NCBI GenBank assembly: GCA_948695535.1
Contig: CAPRTS010000005.1
Coordinates: 1 to 64,000, forward strand
Source of the DNA: an uncultured Eubacteriales bacterium
GTDB lineage: Bacteria; Bacillota; Clostridia; Christensenellales; UBA1242
DNA: 64,000 bases
Direction of reading: 5' to 3'
Part shown: positions 26,630-36,901 of the stretch, in pieces
Position numbering within the stretch: the first letter of the stretch is position 1
Layout of the letters: each line of letters starts with the position of its first letter
Notes under the pieces: generated by a model
Told to the model about the DNA's origin: nothing
What the model saw: only the letters and a program-made list of their open reading frames with translations
Databases searched by the model: none
Position numbers and translations under genes: made by a program

Positions 26630-27289
26630 TTATAATAAGTCTTTTACCTTTTTTAAGCAATTCATTTCGAAAACATAGTTGGCTTTTGCCAATACTTCGG
26701 GCGACAATACCGATTGGTCTTTAACAACGACCGTAGTTGCTCCCGCGTTAATGGCCGCCAGCGCGCCAACGTTAGAATCTTCCACCACCAAAGTTTGTTC
26801 GGGCGTTACGCCTAACGCTTGCATGGCCGCCAAATACACCCCTGGGTCAGGTTTAGCTGCACAGCCCGCCCCACCACAGTAGCAATCAAAAACACTGAAA
26901 TCAACACCCGTTTGCGTACAAACTTTTTGCACTTCATCATAAGTTGACATTGTCACTAACGCCATTTTGTAGCCACGGTCACGCAAATAATGTAACACTT
27001 CGTTGGCGGCAGGCTTAGCGGTAATTGGTTGTGCTTCACGCCATTCGTCACAAAAACGTTGGTACATTGCGTCATACGCAGCGTAATCCAGTTGCGGGAA
27101 ATGCTGATTAAAAATGGCTTTCTTTAAGTCACTGCGCACACCAGAAATACACTCTTGGTAAAACTTGGTAGCTGCCGATTTACTGATACCAAAATGGGTC
27201 ATCGCCGCCACTCCGCAAGTCATGTAATAACGTTCGGAATCCACCAAAGTTCCGTCAAAATCAAATAACACCGCCAATATTTTTTTCAT
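26630..27289 (-). CDS. HAD family hydrolase (beta-phosphoglucomutase-like)
   Basis: 219 residues from MKKILAVLFDFDGTLVDSE, with the DxDGT nucleophile motif. Other signatures are LVTMSTYD (motif II), AKPDPGVYLAAMQALG (motif III Lys) and VVEDSNVGALAAINAG (motif IV acidic pair). This is the subfamily of phosphoglycolate phosphatase and beta-phosphoglucomutase; the substrate is not fixed. The start codon lies only a few nt downstream of a good promoter (TTGGTA-17-TATTAT) that overlaps the divergent deacetylase gene. Confidence 0.88.
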   Translation of the reverse strand: MKKILAVLFDFDGTLVDSERYYMTCGVAAMTHFGISKSAATKFYQECISGVRSDLKKAIFNQHFPQLDYAAYDAMYQRFCDEWREAQPITAKPAANEVLHYLRDRGYKMALVTMSTYDEVQKVCTQTGVDFSVFDCYCGGAGCAAKPDPGVYLAAMQALGVTPEQTLVVEDSNVGALAAINAGATTVVVKDQSVLSPEVLAKANYVFEMNCLKKVKDLL

Positions 27290-27297
27290 ACTAGGCA

Positions 27298-27327
27298 CAT
27301 AATAAAGCCAATGTGGAAATTTACCAA
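27298..27327. promoter_or_regulatory. Overlapping divergent promoters with shared symmetric -10
   Basis: Minus strand: TTGGTA (27322-27327), 17-nt spacer, TATTAT (27299-27304), 9 nt to the HAD ATG. Plus strand: CATAAT (27298-27303), 7 nt to the deacetylase ATG, with a weak -35. The two -10 boxes overlap on opposite strands. Confidence 0.5.
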
Positions 27328-28165
27328 GAATTTTTTTACCATAATGTTGTCGCTTTTGGTCGTTTGTTGTTGCTCGGCATTTACCTTAACCACTGTCCCC
27401 GATGTGAATACTGACACTGTAACTAAACAATTGCCGATTTTGATGTACCACAAAGTCGCCACTAAGAACCCGGCCAAATACGTAGTCACCACCCAACAAT
27501 TGGCGGACGATTGGGCGGCATTAAGCGCCGCCGGTTACCGCCCCGTTTTTATGCAAGAAGTCATTGATTGGGTTAATGGCCAAGGCGAATTACCCGCCAA
27601 ACCCATCGTGATTACCTTTGACGATGGCCAATATAACAACCTTTATTACGGCTTGCCGTTGGCACAAAAATACGGCATTAAATTCTTAATTAACCCCGTC
27701 ACCGCGTACAGCGAAAAAAGCATCGCCGACCACGATACCACCAATCCGCGTTACAGCAACTTAGATTGGGACACGATTAAGCAAGGTTACGATAGTGGCT
27801 TAGTTGAATACGGCAACCACAGCCACAACTTGCACCGTACGGGCAATCCTTACGGCGTAGCCCCTAAGCGCCACGAAGCCCCGACCGCTTACGCCGAACG
27901 TCTGCGTGGCGACATCAGTCACGCCCAAGAGTTATTAACTGCGTGTGGCGTACCCGCCCCGACGACCTTTGCTTATCCTTTTGGTAAGTACACACCCACT
28001 ACCCGTGACTTGCTGTTAGACATGGGTTTCCAAGCCCTACTAACTTGCAACGAACACACCAACACCATTACCCGTGGCGATCCCAGTTGCCTGCACGCGC
28101 TCGGCCGTTTCAACCGCAGCGGCAACCTAACTACCGCCCAACTGATGAAAAAAATTGAAGGGTGA
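27311..28165 (+). CDS. Polysaccharide deacetylase family protein (NodB domain), secreted
   Basis: 284 residues. A signal peptide or anchor is present (IMLSLLVVCCCSAFTL, residues 11-26). The NodB domain shows ITFDDGQ (motif 1, catalytic Asp and metal Asp), GNHSHNLH (motif 2, metal His pair) and TFAYPFGKY (motif 3). It should remove acetyl groups from peptidoglycan or another N-acetyl glycan outside the membrane, as PdaA/PgdA-type enzymes do. LPILMYHKV near residue 40 is typical of the secreted Clostridia enzymes. There is no Shine-Dalgarno site; the promoter -10 stands 7 nt before the ATG. It ends with TGA. Confidence 0.9.
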   Translation: MWKFTKNFFTIMLSLLVVCCCSAFTLTTVPDVNTDTVTKQLPILMYHKVATKNPAKYVVTTQQLADDWAALSAAGYRPVFMQEVIDWVNGQGELPAKPIVITFDDGQYNNLYYGLPLAQKYGIKFLINPVTAYSEKSIADHDTTNPRYSNLDWDTIKQGYDSGLVEYGNHSHNLHRTGNPYGVAPKRHEAPTAYAERLRGDISHAQELLTACGVPAPTTFAYPFGKYTPTTRDLLLDMGFQALLTCNEHTNTITRGDPSCLHALGRFNRSGNLTTAQLMKKIEG

Positions 28166-28185
28166 AAGTACTCACGAAAGAACAC

Positions 28186-28214
28186 TTGACCGCGATTTGT
28201 GGTTATGTTAAAAT
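28186..28214 (+). promoter_or_regulatory. Promoter of tRNA-Ile
   Basis: TTGACC, a 17-nt spacer and TAAAAT, ending 11 nt before the mature tRNA. This near-consensus promoter is a useful reference for the other promoters in the window. Confidence 0.75.
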
Positions 28215-28225
28215 AACAACATTAC

Positions 28226-28302
28226 TGGATTGTAGCTCAGTTGGTTAGAGCACCGCTCTGATAAGGCGGGGGTCAGTGGTTCAAGTCCACTCAGTCCAAC
28301 CA
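28226..28302 (+). tRNA. tRNA-Ile (GAT)
   Basis: Complete cloverleaf; the anticodon loop CTGATAA gives GAT. All seven acceptor pairs form (one G:U), the discriminator is A, and CCA is encoded at 28300-28302. Confidence 0.95.
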
Positions 28303-28317
28303 GAAAAAATTGGATAT

Positions 28318-28608
28318 ATGGCCGAAATTGATATTTTTGACGAGTCAATGCATTACTTGGGCAAAATGGATAAAACCCAAGCACATCAAGAGGGGCACTG
28401 GCACAAGAGTGTTCACTTATGGATTATGAATGGTAAAAATGTTTTATTACAGTTGCGTGCTCCATAAAAAAAGAGTTTCCCCAATAAATGGGATATTTCA
28501 GTTGCTGGGCATGTAGATGCGGGCGAAACTCCTTTGCCGACTGTCCAACGCGAATTCCAGGAAGAACTGGGAATTGCTTGGGATTTAGGTGAAATTGATG
28601 CAGTCTAA
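28318..28608 (+). pseudogene. NUDIX hydrolase remnant with in-frame stop
   Basis: The frame begins MAEIDIFDESMHYLGKMDKT and reads to QLRAP, then TAA, then continues in the same frame with KKSFPNKWDISVAGHVDAGE and QREFQEELGI, a Nudix box with one REFxEELGI core. The end is also cut off early at DAV. This resembles the IPP-isomerase-like/YfcD Nudix proteins (HWHKSVHLWI). With one nonsense codon and a lost C-terminus it is a pseudogene. It follows tRNA-Ile directly. Confidence 0.75.
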
Positions 28609-28676
28609 TTAAAATGTACTATAATGCACTCTAAACTTTACGTCGGCTAAATATAATCTTGACACCAATAAAACCG

Positions 28677-29231
28677 TCACTGGCCAAAGGTACAGTCCGG
28701 GTCGTGGTCGTCAATAATGCCGACGGCTTGTAAGTAAGAATAAATAATCGTCGAGCCGACAAAGCGCATGCCTCGCTTTTGCAGATCGCGTGACACGGCG
28801 TCCGACAACGGCGAAGTCGCCCGCACCACCCCGTCGCGATTGACGATGGGTTGGCCGTTGACGAAACGCCACAAGTACGCGTCGAACGAACCGCACTCGG
28901 CTTGAATCGCCATGAAGACACGGGCGTTGTTAATAGTGGCACTGATTTTACGGCGGTTGCGCACGATGCCCGGATTGCTTAGCAGTTCCGCTACTTTGGC
29001 GTCATCGTATTGAGCAATTTTACGGTAATCAAAATCGTCAAACGCCACACGAAAATTGTCCCGTTTATTTAAGATACATTCCCACGACAGCCCGGCTTGG
29101 AAACTTTCTAACACCAACATGGCAAACAAACTGCGGTCATCGTGTTTGGGTTTACCCCACTCTTGGTCGTGGTATGCCACGTACCGTGGATTCGCCAAAT
29201 TTACCCAGCGACAACGCACAATATTATTCAT
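28677..29231 (-). CDS. tag: DNA-3-methyladenine glycosylase I
   Basis: 184 residues. RCRWVNLANPRYVAYHDQEW matches the Tag N-terminus with its zinc-binding Cys and the conserved YHDxEW. GLSWECILNKRDNFR and the C-terminal FVGSTIIYSYLQAVGIIDDH with Cys and His complete the family pattern. The enzyme excises 3-methyladenine from alkylated DNA. The ATG has no Shine-Dalgarno site; a promoter ends 6 nt upstream. Confidence 0.93.
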   Translation of the reverse strand: MNNIVRCRWVNLANPRYVAYHDQEWGKPKHDDRSLFAMLVLESFQAGLSWECILNKRDNFRVAFDDFDYRKIAQYDDAKVAELLSNPGIVRNRRKISATINNARVFMAIQAECGSFDAYLWRFVNGQPIVNRDGVVRATSPLSDAVSRDLQKRGMRFVGSTIIYSYLQAVGIIDDHDPDCTFGQ

Positions 29232-29237
29232 CGTTTT

Positions 29238-29266
29238 AATGTACTCTTTCCCTAGTTAACCGTCAA
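29238..29266 (-). promoter_or_regulatory. Promoter of tag, leaderless type
   Basis: On the minus strand, TTGACG, a 17-nt spacer, TACATT, then 6 nt to the ATG. Confidence 0.6.
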
Positions 29267-29277
29267 GATATCCCCGT

Positions 29278-31006
<1,729 letters not shown>

Positions 31007-31014
31007 AATAATTA

Positions 31015-31043
31015 ATTATAGCACATCGACGGCAAAATTACAA
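31015..31043 (-). promoter_or_regulatory. Promoter of the repeat-controlled surface gene
   Basis: On the minus strand, TTGTAA, a 17-nt spacer and TATAAT (perfect -10). The ATG at 31006 lies 8 nt after the -10, so the transcript would be leaderless or nearly so. Confidence 0.65.
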
Positions 31044-31052
31044 GTCTTTTAT

Positions 31053-31655
31053 TTACGGGCGCGGATTACGTACCGTAGTGCGTACATATGTGTGGTAGAA
31101 TTCATCTTGCGTCAGTTTGCGTTGGATACGAGCACTGGGCGTACCGTCCGTCCAAACGTAATAATTTTGGATGCGTCCCGCAATTTGGAAACCTAAGTTT
31201 TCTTGGACTTCACCACTCTTGGTATTAATTTCCGCGTGGCAAGTTACAATCTCGGGAACATTCAGCACGGTGAACGCGTATTCCACCACCGCCCGCATGG
31301 CTTCGGGGATAATTTCTTGACGCCAATAGTCCGGGTGCAAAATGTAATTGATTTCTTTGGTACCGCGTGCCACCCGCATGGTCGAACGTTTTTCCTTTTT
31401 ATAGCGGTCTAACTTGATTGCCCCTACCACTTTGTGTTGGGCTTTCAAAACAATCGCGAAAAAGAAACTGCTACGCGCGGCCTTAATTAACCCAGCCTTG
31501 GCTTCCGCTTGGGTACGGTAAACCGGCCACGCAGTCGTCGGGTCGTCTTTGGTTTGACGCATGAAATCCCAAAAGTTATTAAAATCGGTTGTGCGAAATT
31601 TACGCAAAGTCAACCGTTCCGTTTCAAAAATCAGTTCCGTATTAGCGGCTTTCAC
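31053..31655 (-). CDS. GNAT N-acetyltransferase (RimJ/RimL type)
   Basis: 200 residues. IFETERLTLRKFRTTDFNNF is the typical N-terminus of the Acetyltransf_3 branch. RGTKEINYILHPDYWRQEII and EAMRAVVEYAF hold the acetyl-CoA-binding region, and the C-terminus EVQENLGFQIAGRIQNYYVW matches as well. Such enzymes acetylate N-termini or small amines. The start is a GTG about 10 nt after a TATACT box. Confidence 0.85.
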   Translation of the reverse strand: MKAANTELIFETERLTLRKFRTTDFNNFWDFMRQTKDDPTTAWPVYRTQAEAKAGLIKAARSSFFFAIVLKAQHKVVGAIKLDRYKKEKRSTMRVARGTKEINYILHPDYWRQEIIPEAMRAVVEYAFTVLNVPEIVTCHAEINTKSGEVQENLGFQIAGRIQNYYVWTDGTPSARIQRKLTQDEFYHTYVRTTVRNPRP

Positions 31656-31699
31656 TTCTTTTCTAGTATACCACTGTTAAATTCATCTGTGCAAGTGGT

Positions 31700-32278
31700 T
31701 TAGCGACTTTGTTCCACGACATTGGAGCGTACCGATTCGCGATTTACTCCCGCAAAACGACGCTGTTCCGCTTCGCGGCGTTCTTCGTTAATTTGCATTT
31801 GGTTAACAATGCGTAACATGTCTTCCGCGTTAACCGGCGCAAAGTTCCCCTGACTCTCTTTAAAGAAACGCGTTATAACTTCGATTTCGTGATAACCACC
31901 CCGTTCTGCGGTCGGCAACAACACATCACGAGCAAAACCCTGTACCACGGCATCGTGGTTTACCAATAACGGGATCATGGTTTTCATTCCGTCCCATGTC
32001 GGTTCATAATGTGGTTTAACCAGTTCCATCAAGCAGGACGCATCAATAATCAAATTATCGCGCAAAGCACGGTGTTCTTTATGAGCCTGAGCACTCAGCA
32101 TAATGGCTTGGCGTGCAATCGCCAAAATTTGCGTTTCGGTCAATTGGTCAGTATCAATACAGTCGCCATTCTTAGTAACGACGTAAGTTTCACACAACGG
32201 GCGCGGTTTAGCACAACTGAGTTTACGTTCCTTGCGTTCACGCATCAAATCCATAGCAGTTTTATGGTAAACAAGCAT
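31700..32278 (-). CDS. Hypothetical protein, 192 aa
   Basis: 192 residues from MLVYHKTAMDLMRERKERK, chosen because AGGAGGTAG lies 7 nt upstream; the frame is open further up but without a site. Mostly helical and charged, with a conserved-looking stretch (NLIIDASCLMELVKPHYEPT) and a disordered, Arg-rich C-terminus. No membrane segment or signal peptide. I do not recognise the family. Confidence 0.6.
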   Translation of the reverse strand: MLVYHKTAMDLMRERKERKLSCAKPRPLCETYVVTKNGDCIDTDQLTETQILAIARQAIMLSAQAHKEHRALRDNLIIDASCLMELVKPHYEPTWDGMKTMIPLLVNHDAVVQGFARDVLLPTAERGGYHEIEVITRFFKESQGNFAPVNAEDMLRIVNQMQINEERREAEQRRFAGVNRESVRSNVVEQSR

Positions 32279-32372
32279 TGTCACTACCTCCTTTGGGTAT
32301 TGGGTACTATAACATATCCAGCACCACAAAAGCAAGACTGCCGCCGCAAATTATTGACCTTATTTTGTCGAA

Positions 32373-32909
32373 TTATTTCGTATAAACGCGAATAAAGTAT
32401 TCCCGCGCGTGTAAACAAACGGGACAGACTTTCGGAGCCGCCTTACCAACAAAACGGTAACCGCAGTTCGTGCATTGCCAAGTGACCGCTGTTTCGCCCG
32501 CGAACAGTTGGTCGTCTTTTAGTTGCTTGGCCAAAGTCAAAAAGCGTTCTTCGTGGTCTTTTTCAATTTTGGCCACCCCACGGAACTTTGCCGCAATTTC
32601 GGGGAAACCTTCGGCTTCGGCATCTTTGGCGAATTTTTCGTACATATCCGTCCATTCGTAATTTTCACCCGCCGCCGCCGTGCGCAAGTTTTCTTCGGTC
32701 GATCCAATGTCGTTCAAATATTTGAACCACATTTCCGCGTGTTCTTTTTCGTTGCCCGCTGTTTCTTCAAAAACCGCCGCGATGGTTGGGTAACCTTCCT
32801 TTTTTGCCTTAGATGCAAAGAAAGTGTATTTGTTGCGTGCGCCACTTTCGCCCGCAAAAGCCGCCATTAAATTGGCTTCCGTTTTAGTGCCTTTCAATTT
32901 TTTATCCAT
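32373..32909 (-). CDS. rbr: Rubrerythrin
   Basis: 178 residues. The four-helix diiron domain shows AFAGESGARNKY, EETAGNEKEHAEMW and AKIEKDHEERF with the Glu and His ligands. The C-terminal rubredoxin domain has CTNCGYRF and CPVCLHAREYF for the Fe(Cys)4 site. It reduces hydrogen peroxide and marks an anaerobe. The start overlaps the end of the upstream 669-residue gene by 8 nt, so the two are probably translationally coupled. Confidence 0.95.
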   Translation of the reverse strand: MDKKLKGTKTEANLMAAFAGESGARNKYTFFASKAKKEGYPTIAAVFEETAGNEKEHAEMWFKYLNDIGSTEENLRTAAAGENYEWTDMYEKFAKDAEAEGFPEIAAKFRGVAKIEKDHEERFLTLAKQLKDDQLFAGETAVTWQCTNCGYRFVGKAAPKVCPVCLHAREYFIRVYTK

Positions 32910-34911
32910 ACGCTATGGTAGCAATTTTTGTCGAACTTGGCAAACTTTTTTTAGTATTAAAAGTATATTTTTCGCCACGGCAAGTTAGACTTAACGTAAA
33001 ATCGCCAATCAAATTGACACAGGGTGTTAAATGAATTTTACCACCCGCAAACCGAATTCCTACCACTTTGGTCAATAGATACTGCCACACGTCGGCCGGC
33101 AAAACGTGCTTATCGCCAAGTACTGCGATCAACAACTGCTGGTCAACATTTTTAACCGCCGCTTTCACTAAGGTTAACAAGGCTGCATTTTCTTCGGCAG
33201 CAATTGGTTTACTGAATAACGCTTGCCAAGCCGGATTCGGCGAATTAATTTGAATATCTTCTAACGCCGCCACCAAGTCTTTAACGCGCGGGCGTGACGG
33301 CATTACTGCGTCGTGGCGGGTAATGGTTAATTGCCTTTGTTCATAGCCGGCCAATTTAACTTTAATTGGTACCGTCCAATGGTCAGTTAAATACTCCCCC
33401 GTTAAGTGTAAGGTCGTTGGCAAGTGATAAGTTGTTCGCCGACCACTATCAATAGCAGTCACTTGTAAAATGCTGCCTTGACCACTAACGACCGCTAACC
33501 CGCGGAAAGTTAGTGGCCAATTTACTGTTTGCGTCACAGCTGTTCCCGTAGTATTACGCACCGTTAAGCGTGCGGTATAAGGATAAGTTTTAGTCACGCG
33601 TACGGTTGGTAAGGCCGGCGCGGGTGGCACGTAAGTTGACGGCTTGGTCATCTTGGTTAAGACGTACAAGGCGTCCGGATCAATGGTAGTACGGTCAACA
33701 AAAAACAACAACAGATGTTCCGCTTGGCATTCTTGCACATGCGTTTCACTAACAAAACTCGTAACTAAATCCGCCACCAAGCGATTAGACCCAGCGTATA
33801 AAAATACTAAGTTAAAGCCCCCAAATAATTTGGCCGCCCGACGGTAGGCGGGTAACTCGTCCCAAACCATAAAGAAATCGGTCGGTTCACGCACGGTTAC
33901 TACCCGGGTTAAAAGTGATAATGACGGCACGCATTGGCGAGCGGCACGATAACGGCTTAACAATTTTTCGCCGTGCAGATAGTGGCTTTGGTGTGCCGCG
34001 GTCACGATTTTTTCCACTTGTTGGTTAGCCGTCAATTCGGCAGTAGTACACAAATGCCGTTGTCCGTGATCGTAACTGATGGTAAAACGACCTTGTCCCG
34101 TTAGATAAATCACCAATTGGTCAGTGGCAGCAGCCAAACTGCTCCCCAAGCGCACTTGATCGCCCCGGATCGTGTACGTGTGGGTCACGCCCGTAATTAA
34201 GTGCTTAATGGTAACTACTCCCCGGTTGATTGTACAATCGTAATCCATTTTATCTTTGGCCACCGGAATAGTAATTTGTTGTTCACTGCGAGCGTCCAGT
34301 TCATAGTAGTCACCAAAATAGCGGACGGTTAAATCGTCATTATGGTATTTTAGGTAACTGGGATATACTGTCATCATTAATGGTTGGGCAGTTTGTAATG
34401 GGCAAATTTGTGGATCACAAAAACCGTGTGGGAAAATCTTGTATAACGGCACAGGATACAGAACGTACTTCTGTCGTGACCAAACGGGGTTAAGCCGCTT
34501 AACAATTTTGCGAGTTGGCGCGAAAGCAAACCATAAATGTTTGCGTAACTGACGTTGCTGCCGTTCGTCCGTAGTTTTACCGAATAAGACCGCACACGCG
34601 TACGCGTACAATAAACGATCATACGGATCCGCCGTTGGTCGGTAGTGCGGATTGGCTAACAGTCCTGCTAAGTGTTCGGTATAGGCCACCGCCACCCCGT
34701 GCGCCGACGGCATGACTAAGCACAAACGGTTAAAAATTTTAATTTCGTGACGCAGTGGCGGGTATGTAATCCCCGTTAACGGTAAACGGACGATGCGTTC
34801 CTTGCTGTCGCCCGTAATGGTTGTACGTAAAATAAAGTACGGATTGCGTAACTTAAAGTAAATAATGGTTAAAATTATGACCAATCCCGCCGTCAACACC
34901 GCCCACCACAT
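32902..34911 (-). CDS. Large membrane-anchored protein of unknown function
   Basis: 669 residues. One membrane segment at about 3-20 (WAVLTAGLVIILTIIYF) and then a large, probably beta-rich region. Stretches such as YFGDYYELDARSEQQITIPV and TYHLPTTLHLTGEYLTDHW look like beta-sandwich modules, with a helical end near 560-640. The pattern recalls carbohydrate-active enzymes with an N-terminal anchor, but no catalytic motif was recognised. It overlaps rubrerythrin by 8 nt, which puts an extracytoplasmic protein and an oxidative-stress enzyme in one operon. Confidence 0.65.
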   Translation of the reverse strand: MWWAVLTAGLVIILTIIYFKLRNPYFILRTTITGDSKERIVRLPLTGITYPPLRHEIKIFNRLCLVMPSAHGVAVAYTEHLAGLLANPHYRPTADPYDRLLYAYACAVLFGKTTDERQQRQLRKHLWFAFAPTRKIVKRLNPVWSRQKYVLYPVPLYKIFPHGFCDPQICPLQTAQPLMMTVYPSYLKYHNDDLTVRYFGDYYELDARSEQQITIPVAKDKMDYDCTINRGVVTIKHLITGVTHTYTIRGDQVRLGSSLAAATDQLVIYLTGQGRFTISYDHGQRHLCTTAELTANQQVEKIVTAAHQSHYLHGEKLLSRYRAARQCVPSLSLLTRVVTVREPTDFFMVWDELPAYRRAAKLFGGFNLVFLYAGSNRLVADLVTSFVSETHVQECQAEHLLLFFVDRTTIDPDALYVLTKMTKPSTYVPPAPALPTVRVTKTYPYTARLTVRNTTGTAVTQTVNWPLTFRGLAVVSGQGSILQVTAIDSGRRTTYHLPTTLHLTGEYLTDHWTVPIKVKLAGYEQRQLTITRHDAVMPSRPRVKDLVAALEDIQINSPNPAWQALFSKPIAAEENAALLTLVKAAVKNVDQQLLIAVLGDKHVLPADVWQYLLTKVVGIRFAGGKIHLTPCVNLIGDFTLSLTCRGEKYTFNTKKSLPSSTKIATIAYG

Positions 34912-35220
34912 ACTTTAATTATTGCCACAAAGTAGCAATTCACCTTGGTCAGATGAAAATAAGTACAGGAAAGACTGCCCCACAAACGCTGAACCAAAAT
35001 AAAAACAACGATTAGTCACTCCATTTTGAAACTAGCAAAAAAAGAGAAACCTAAACCAGAATAACGGCTTAAGTTTTCTTTTTTACCTTTACTCTCTCTT
35101 AACTGCAAAAGAAAACGAATGTTTCTGCCGTTGTCAAGGTTGCTAACAGCATACACTTTAACCTTGATAACAAAGAATATTCGTTTACGCTAGAATAATA
35201 GAGAGAAGAAAACGAAAAGC

Positions 35221-35263
35221 AAAAGAGCGGTTTGCGTTACGCTCTGCCAGCAACCGCTCTTTT
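35221..35263. repeat. 12-bp perfect hairpin
   Basis: AAAAGAGCGGTT pairs with AACCGCTCTTTT around a 19-base loop. With A-runs on one side and T-runs on the other it could act as a terminator in both directions. Confidence 0.6.
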
Positions 35264-35270
35264 GCAAAAA

Positions 35271-35352
35271 GTTTAGTTAGGCGTGTGCTTGTCTGGCGAG
35301 GCGAAGCCGAGCCACTTGTATAAACAAGCACACGCCTGAGTGCCAAACTAAA
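35271..35352. repeat. Long palindrome with 13-bp perfect core arms
   Basis: GGCGTGTGCTTGT at 35280-35292 and its complement at 35324-35336. The outer parts, GTTTAGT and AAACTAA, can also pair, and an inner TGGC..GGC / GCC..GCCA stem fills the loop, so almost the whole 80 nt can fold. Confidence 0.6.
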
Positions 35353-35430
35353 TTTTATATAAATAATTTTTAAAATTTTAATACAAATATTTATTTAGTA
35401 TGTTATAATAGGTACATAGGAGCATAAATA

Positions 35431-36138
35431 ATGAGAACTTTATTTTTAACAAGTGAAATAGGAACAAGTATTAAGCAAAATGGTGAGCGTAAACCTTGTA
35501 AATTAGAAAATACTAATAATTTTTTAATAAATTTCAAAAACAGTATTACAAAGCATAAGATCGCATTGTTTTTTGCGTCTAATCCAACCACTTTTGAAAG
35601 TAATGATAAATATGCAGGTTATATACAAAGTAGTTTTGCGATGTCCGGAATTACTTTTGAAAAAAATTATGTGGTTGATGATAGGACAACAAATGTTGAT
35701 GATTTAATCGCAAAAGCCGATTTAATATATTTAATGGGTGGGCAAACATTGGTGCAGCGTGATTTTTTTGATAAGATTAAATTAAGAGCGATGTTAAAGA
35801 ATTTTAATGGCGTAATAATAGGCGAAAGTGCTGGTGCAATAAATATGGCTGACAATGCGTATGAAAGTCGGGATGATATCGCTGAAGAAAGCCACTGGTA
35901 TAAAGGTTTAGGCTTAACGAAATATAATATAGAACCACATTTTTCAGAAAATAATACAGAACTAATTAATTTAACATTAAAACCTGATAGTTTCAAATCA
36001 CCATTTATAGCCCTTGAAAATAGAAGTTATATAATGATAAAAGAGAATATTGCGACGTTGTATGGAAATGCGTGGTTGTTCTCAAATGGAGATTATCAGT
36101 TAATAAATAAGATTAATGAACAAGAAAGAATATATTAA
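35431..36138 (+). CDS. Type 1 glutamine amidotransferase-like / peptidase S51 family protein
   Basis: 235 residues. LIYLMGGQT and VIIGESAGAINM (GxSAG with the nucleophile Ser) place it in the peptidase E (S51) family, serine peptidases that cleave Asp dipeptides, or in related proteins. LGLTKYNIEPHF carries the catalytic His region. AGGAG lies 9 nt before the ATG and TATAAT further up. Base composition is clearly more AT-rich than the spoIIIA genes next to it, so it may have been acquired. A terminator follows. Confidence 0.85.
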   Translation: MRTLFLTSEIGTSIKQNGERKPCKLENTNNFLINFKNSITKHKIALFFASNPTTFESNDKYAGYIQSSFAMSGITFEKNYVVDDRTTNVDDLIAKADLIYLMGGQTLVQRDFFDKIKLRAMLKNFNGVIIGESAGAINMADNAYESRDDIAEESHWYKGLGLTKYNIEPHFSENNTELINLTLKPDSFKSPFIALENRSYIMIKENIATLYGNAWLFSNGDYQLINKINEQERIY

Positions 36139-36147
36139 GAAAACAAA

Positions 36148-36176
36148 AACGAACTAAATTTTTTAGTTCGTTTTTT
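36148..36176 (+). terminator. Intrinsic terminator of the S51 gene
   Basis: AACGAACTAAA pairs with TTTAGTTCGTT and is followed by TTTTT, ten nt after the stop. Confidence 0.85.
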
Positions 36177-36256
36177 GCTAGTTTAAAAGTTTATAATCCT
36201 TGCTCGTTGTTTTATTTTACAGGTTACAAAGTTTACCACTCAGGTTGCCTTTGAGT

Positions 36257-36850
36257 TTACATGGTCGAGATGAATAACGCGTCACCCTTTTCTGGTTCTA
36301 AACGGTCTTTACCCATGGCGGTAGCCAAGATTTTAGCGATCTTTTGTAAGTTTTCCTCACTGACTTCACTGTCACCTTTTACGATTACGTTCAATTTGTT
36401 GTCGTTGCGGCTGACGATAACTTCCTCGTAACCACATTGCGCAGTAATCATACCTTCGGCGTTAGTTTCAAAAGCAATTTCACTGGCCAAGGCTTGCAAT
36501 TCGGCTTCGGCCTTGCTACGGGCTTCGGCACTGCTGCTACTGTTGGCAATAATGTCTTCCAACAGCAATTGACGAGCTAAACGCGCATCTTGACGGTTTT
36601 CCTTCAAAGTTATGAACATGTTCGTTTCGGTTTTGCTGCCGGCGTTAATGTTAACCGCGTTTTGGTTCAAACTAAAATTCAAATACCCCGTCACGACTAA
36701 CAAAGCCAAAAGCCCCGTCATCAAAGCAATTTTTCGTGCCTTTTTGTTAAAGATCGTTTGGCAAAAGTGTTTTACTTTGCCCCAAACGTTACCCATTTTA
36801 CGTTGTTTTTTTTGCGTTACTACTTCCACAATTTGTTCCCCCTCTGCCAA
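36257..36850 (-). CDS. spoIIIAH: Stage III sporulation protein AH
   Basis: 197 residues. A cytoplasmic basic N-terminus, one membrane segment near 40-60 (KIALMTGLLALLVVTGYLNF) and an outer domain beginning with a coiled coil (ENRQDARLARQLLLEDIIAN) and ending in a YscJ/FliF-like ring-building fold (CGYEEVIVSRNDNKLNVIV). It forms the mother-cell side of the SpoIIIA-SpoIIQ feeding channel in the forespore membrane. As read it starts with TTG; a GTG seven codons later has GGGGG 8 nt upstream and may be the true start. Last gene of the operon. Confidence 0.88.
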   Translation of the reverse strand: MAEGEQIVEVVTQKKQRKMGNVWGKVKHFCQTIFNKKARKIALMTGLLALLVVTGYLNFSLNQNAVNINAGSKTETNMFITLKENRQDARLARQLLLEDIIANSSSSAEARSKAEAELQALASEIAFETNAEGMITAQCGYEEVIVSRNDNKLNVIVKGDSEVSEENLQKIAKILATAMGKDRLEPEKGDALFISTM

Positions 36851-36901
36851 TAATTATATGGACGCGTTAAACCAAATATGCCGACTATTTTTGTCGAGTT
36901 T

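Larger units (their letters stand above)
34920..35430. other. Gene-free region rich in nested inverted repeats
   Basis: No gene. Three separate palindromic structures fill most of 35060-35353. (1) 35060-35215: nested arms including AAACGAAT with ATTCGTTT and GTCAAGGTT with AACCTTGA. (2) The hairpin at 35221-35263. (3) The long palindrome at 35271-35352. Together they may form a mobile repeat or a structured RNA. The -10-like TATAAT of the S51 peptidase gene follows at about 35404. Confidence 0.5.

Noticed and set aside
35271..35352. Integron attC site
   Set aside because: The palindrome has a GTTAGGC-like end, but the order and form of the RYYYAAC and GTTRRRY boxes do not fit an attC site, and no integron integrase is present.
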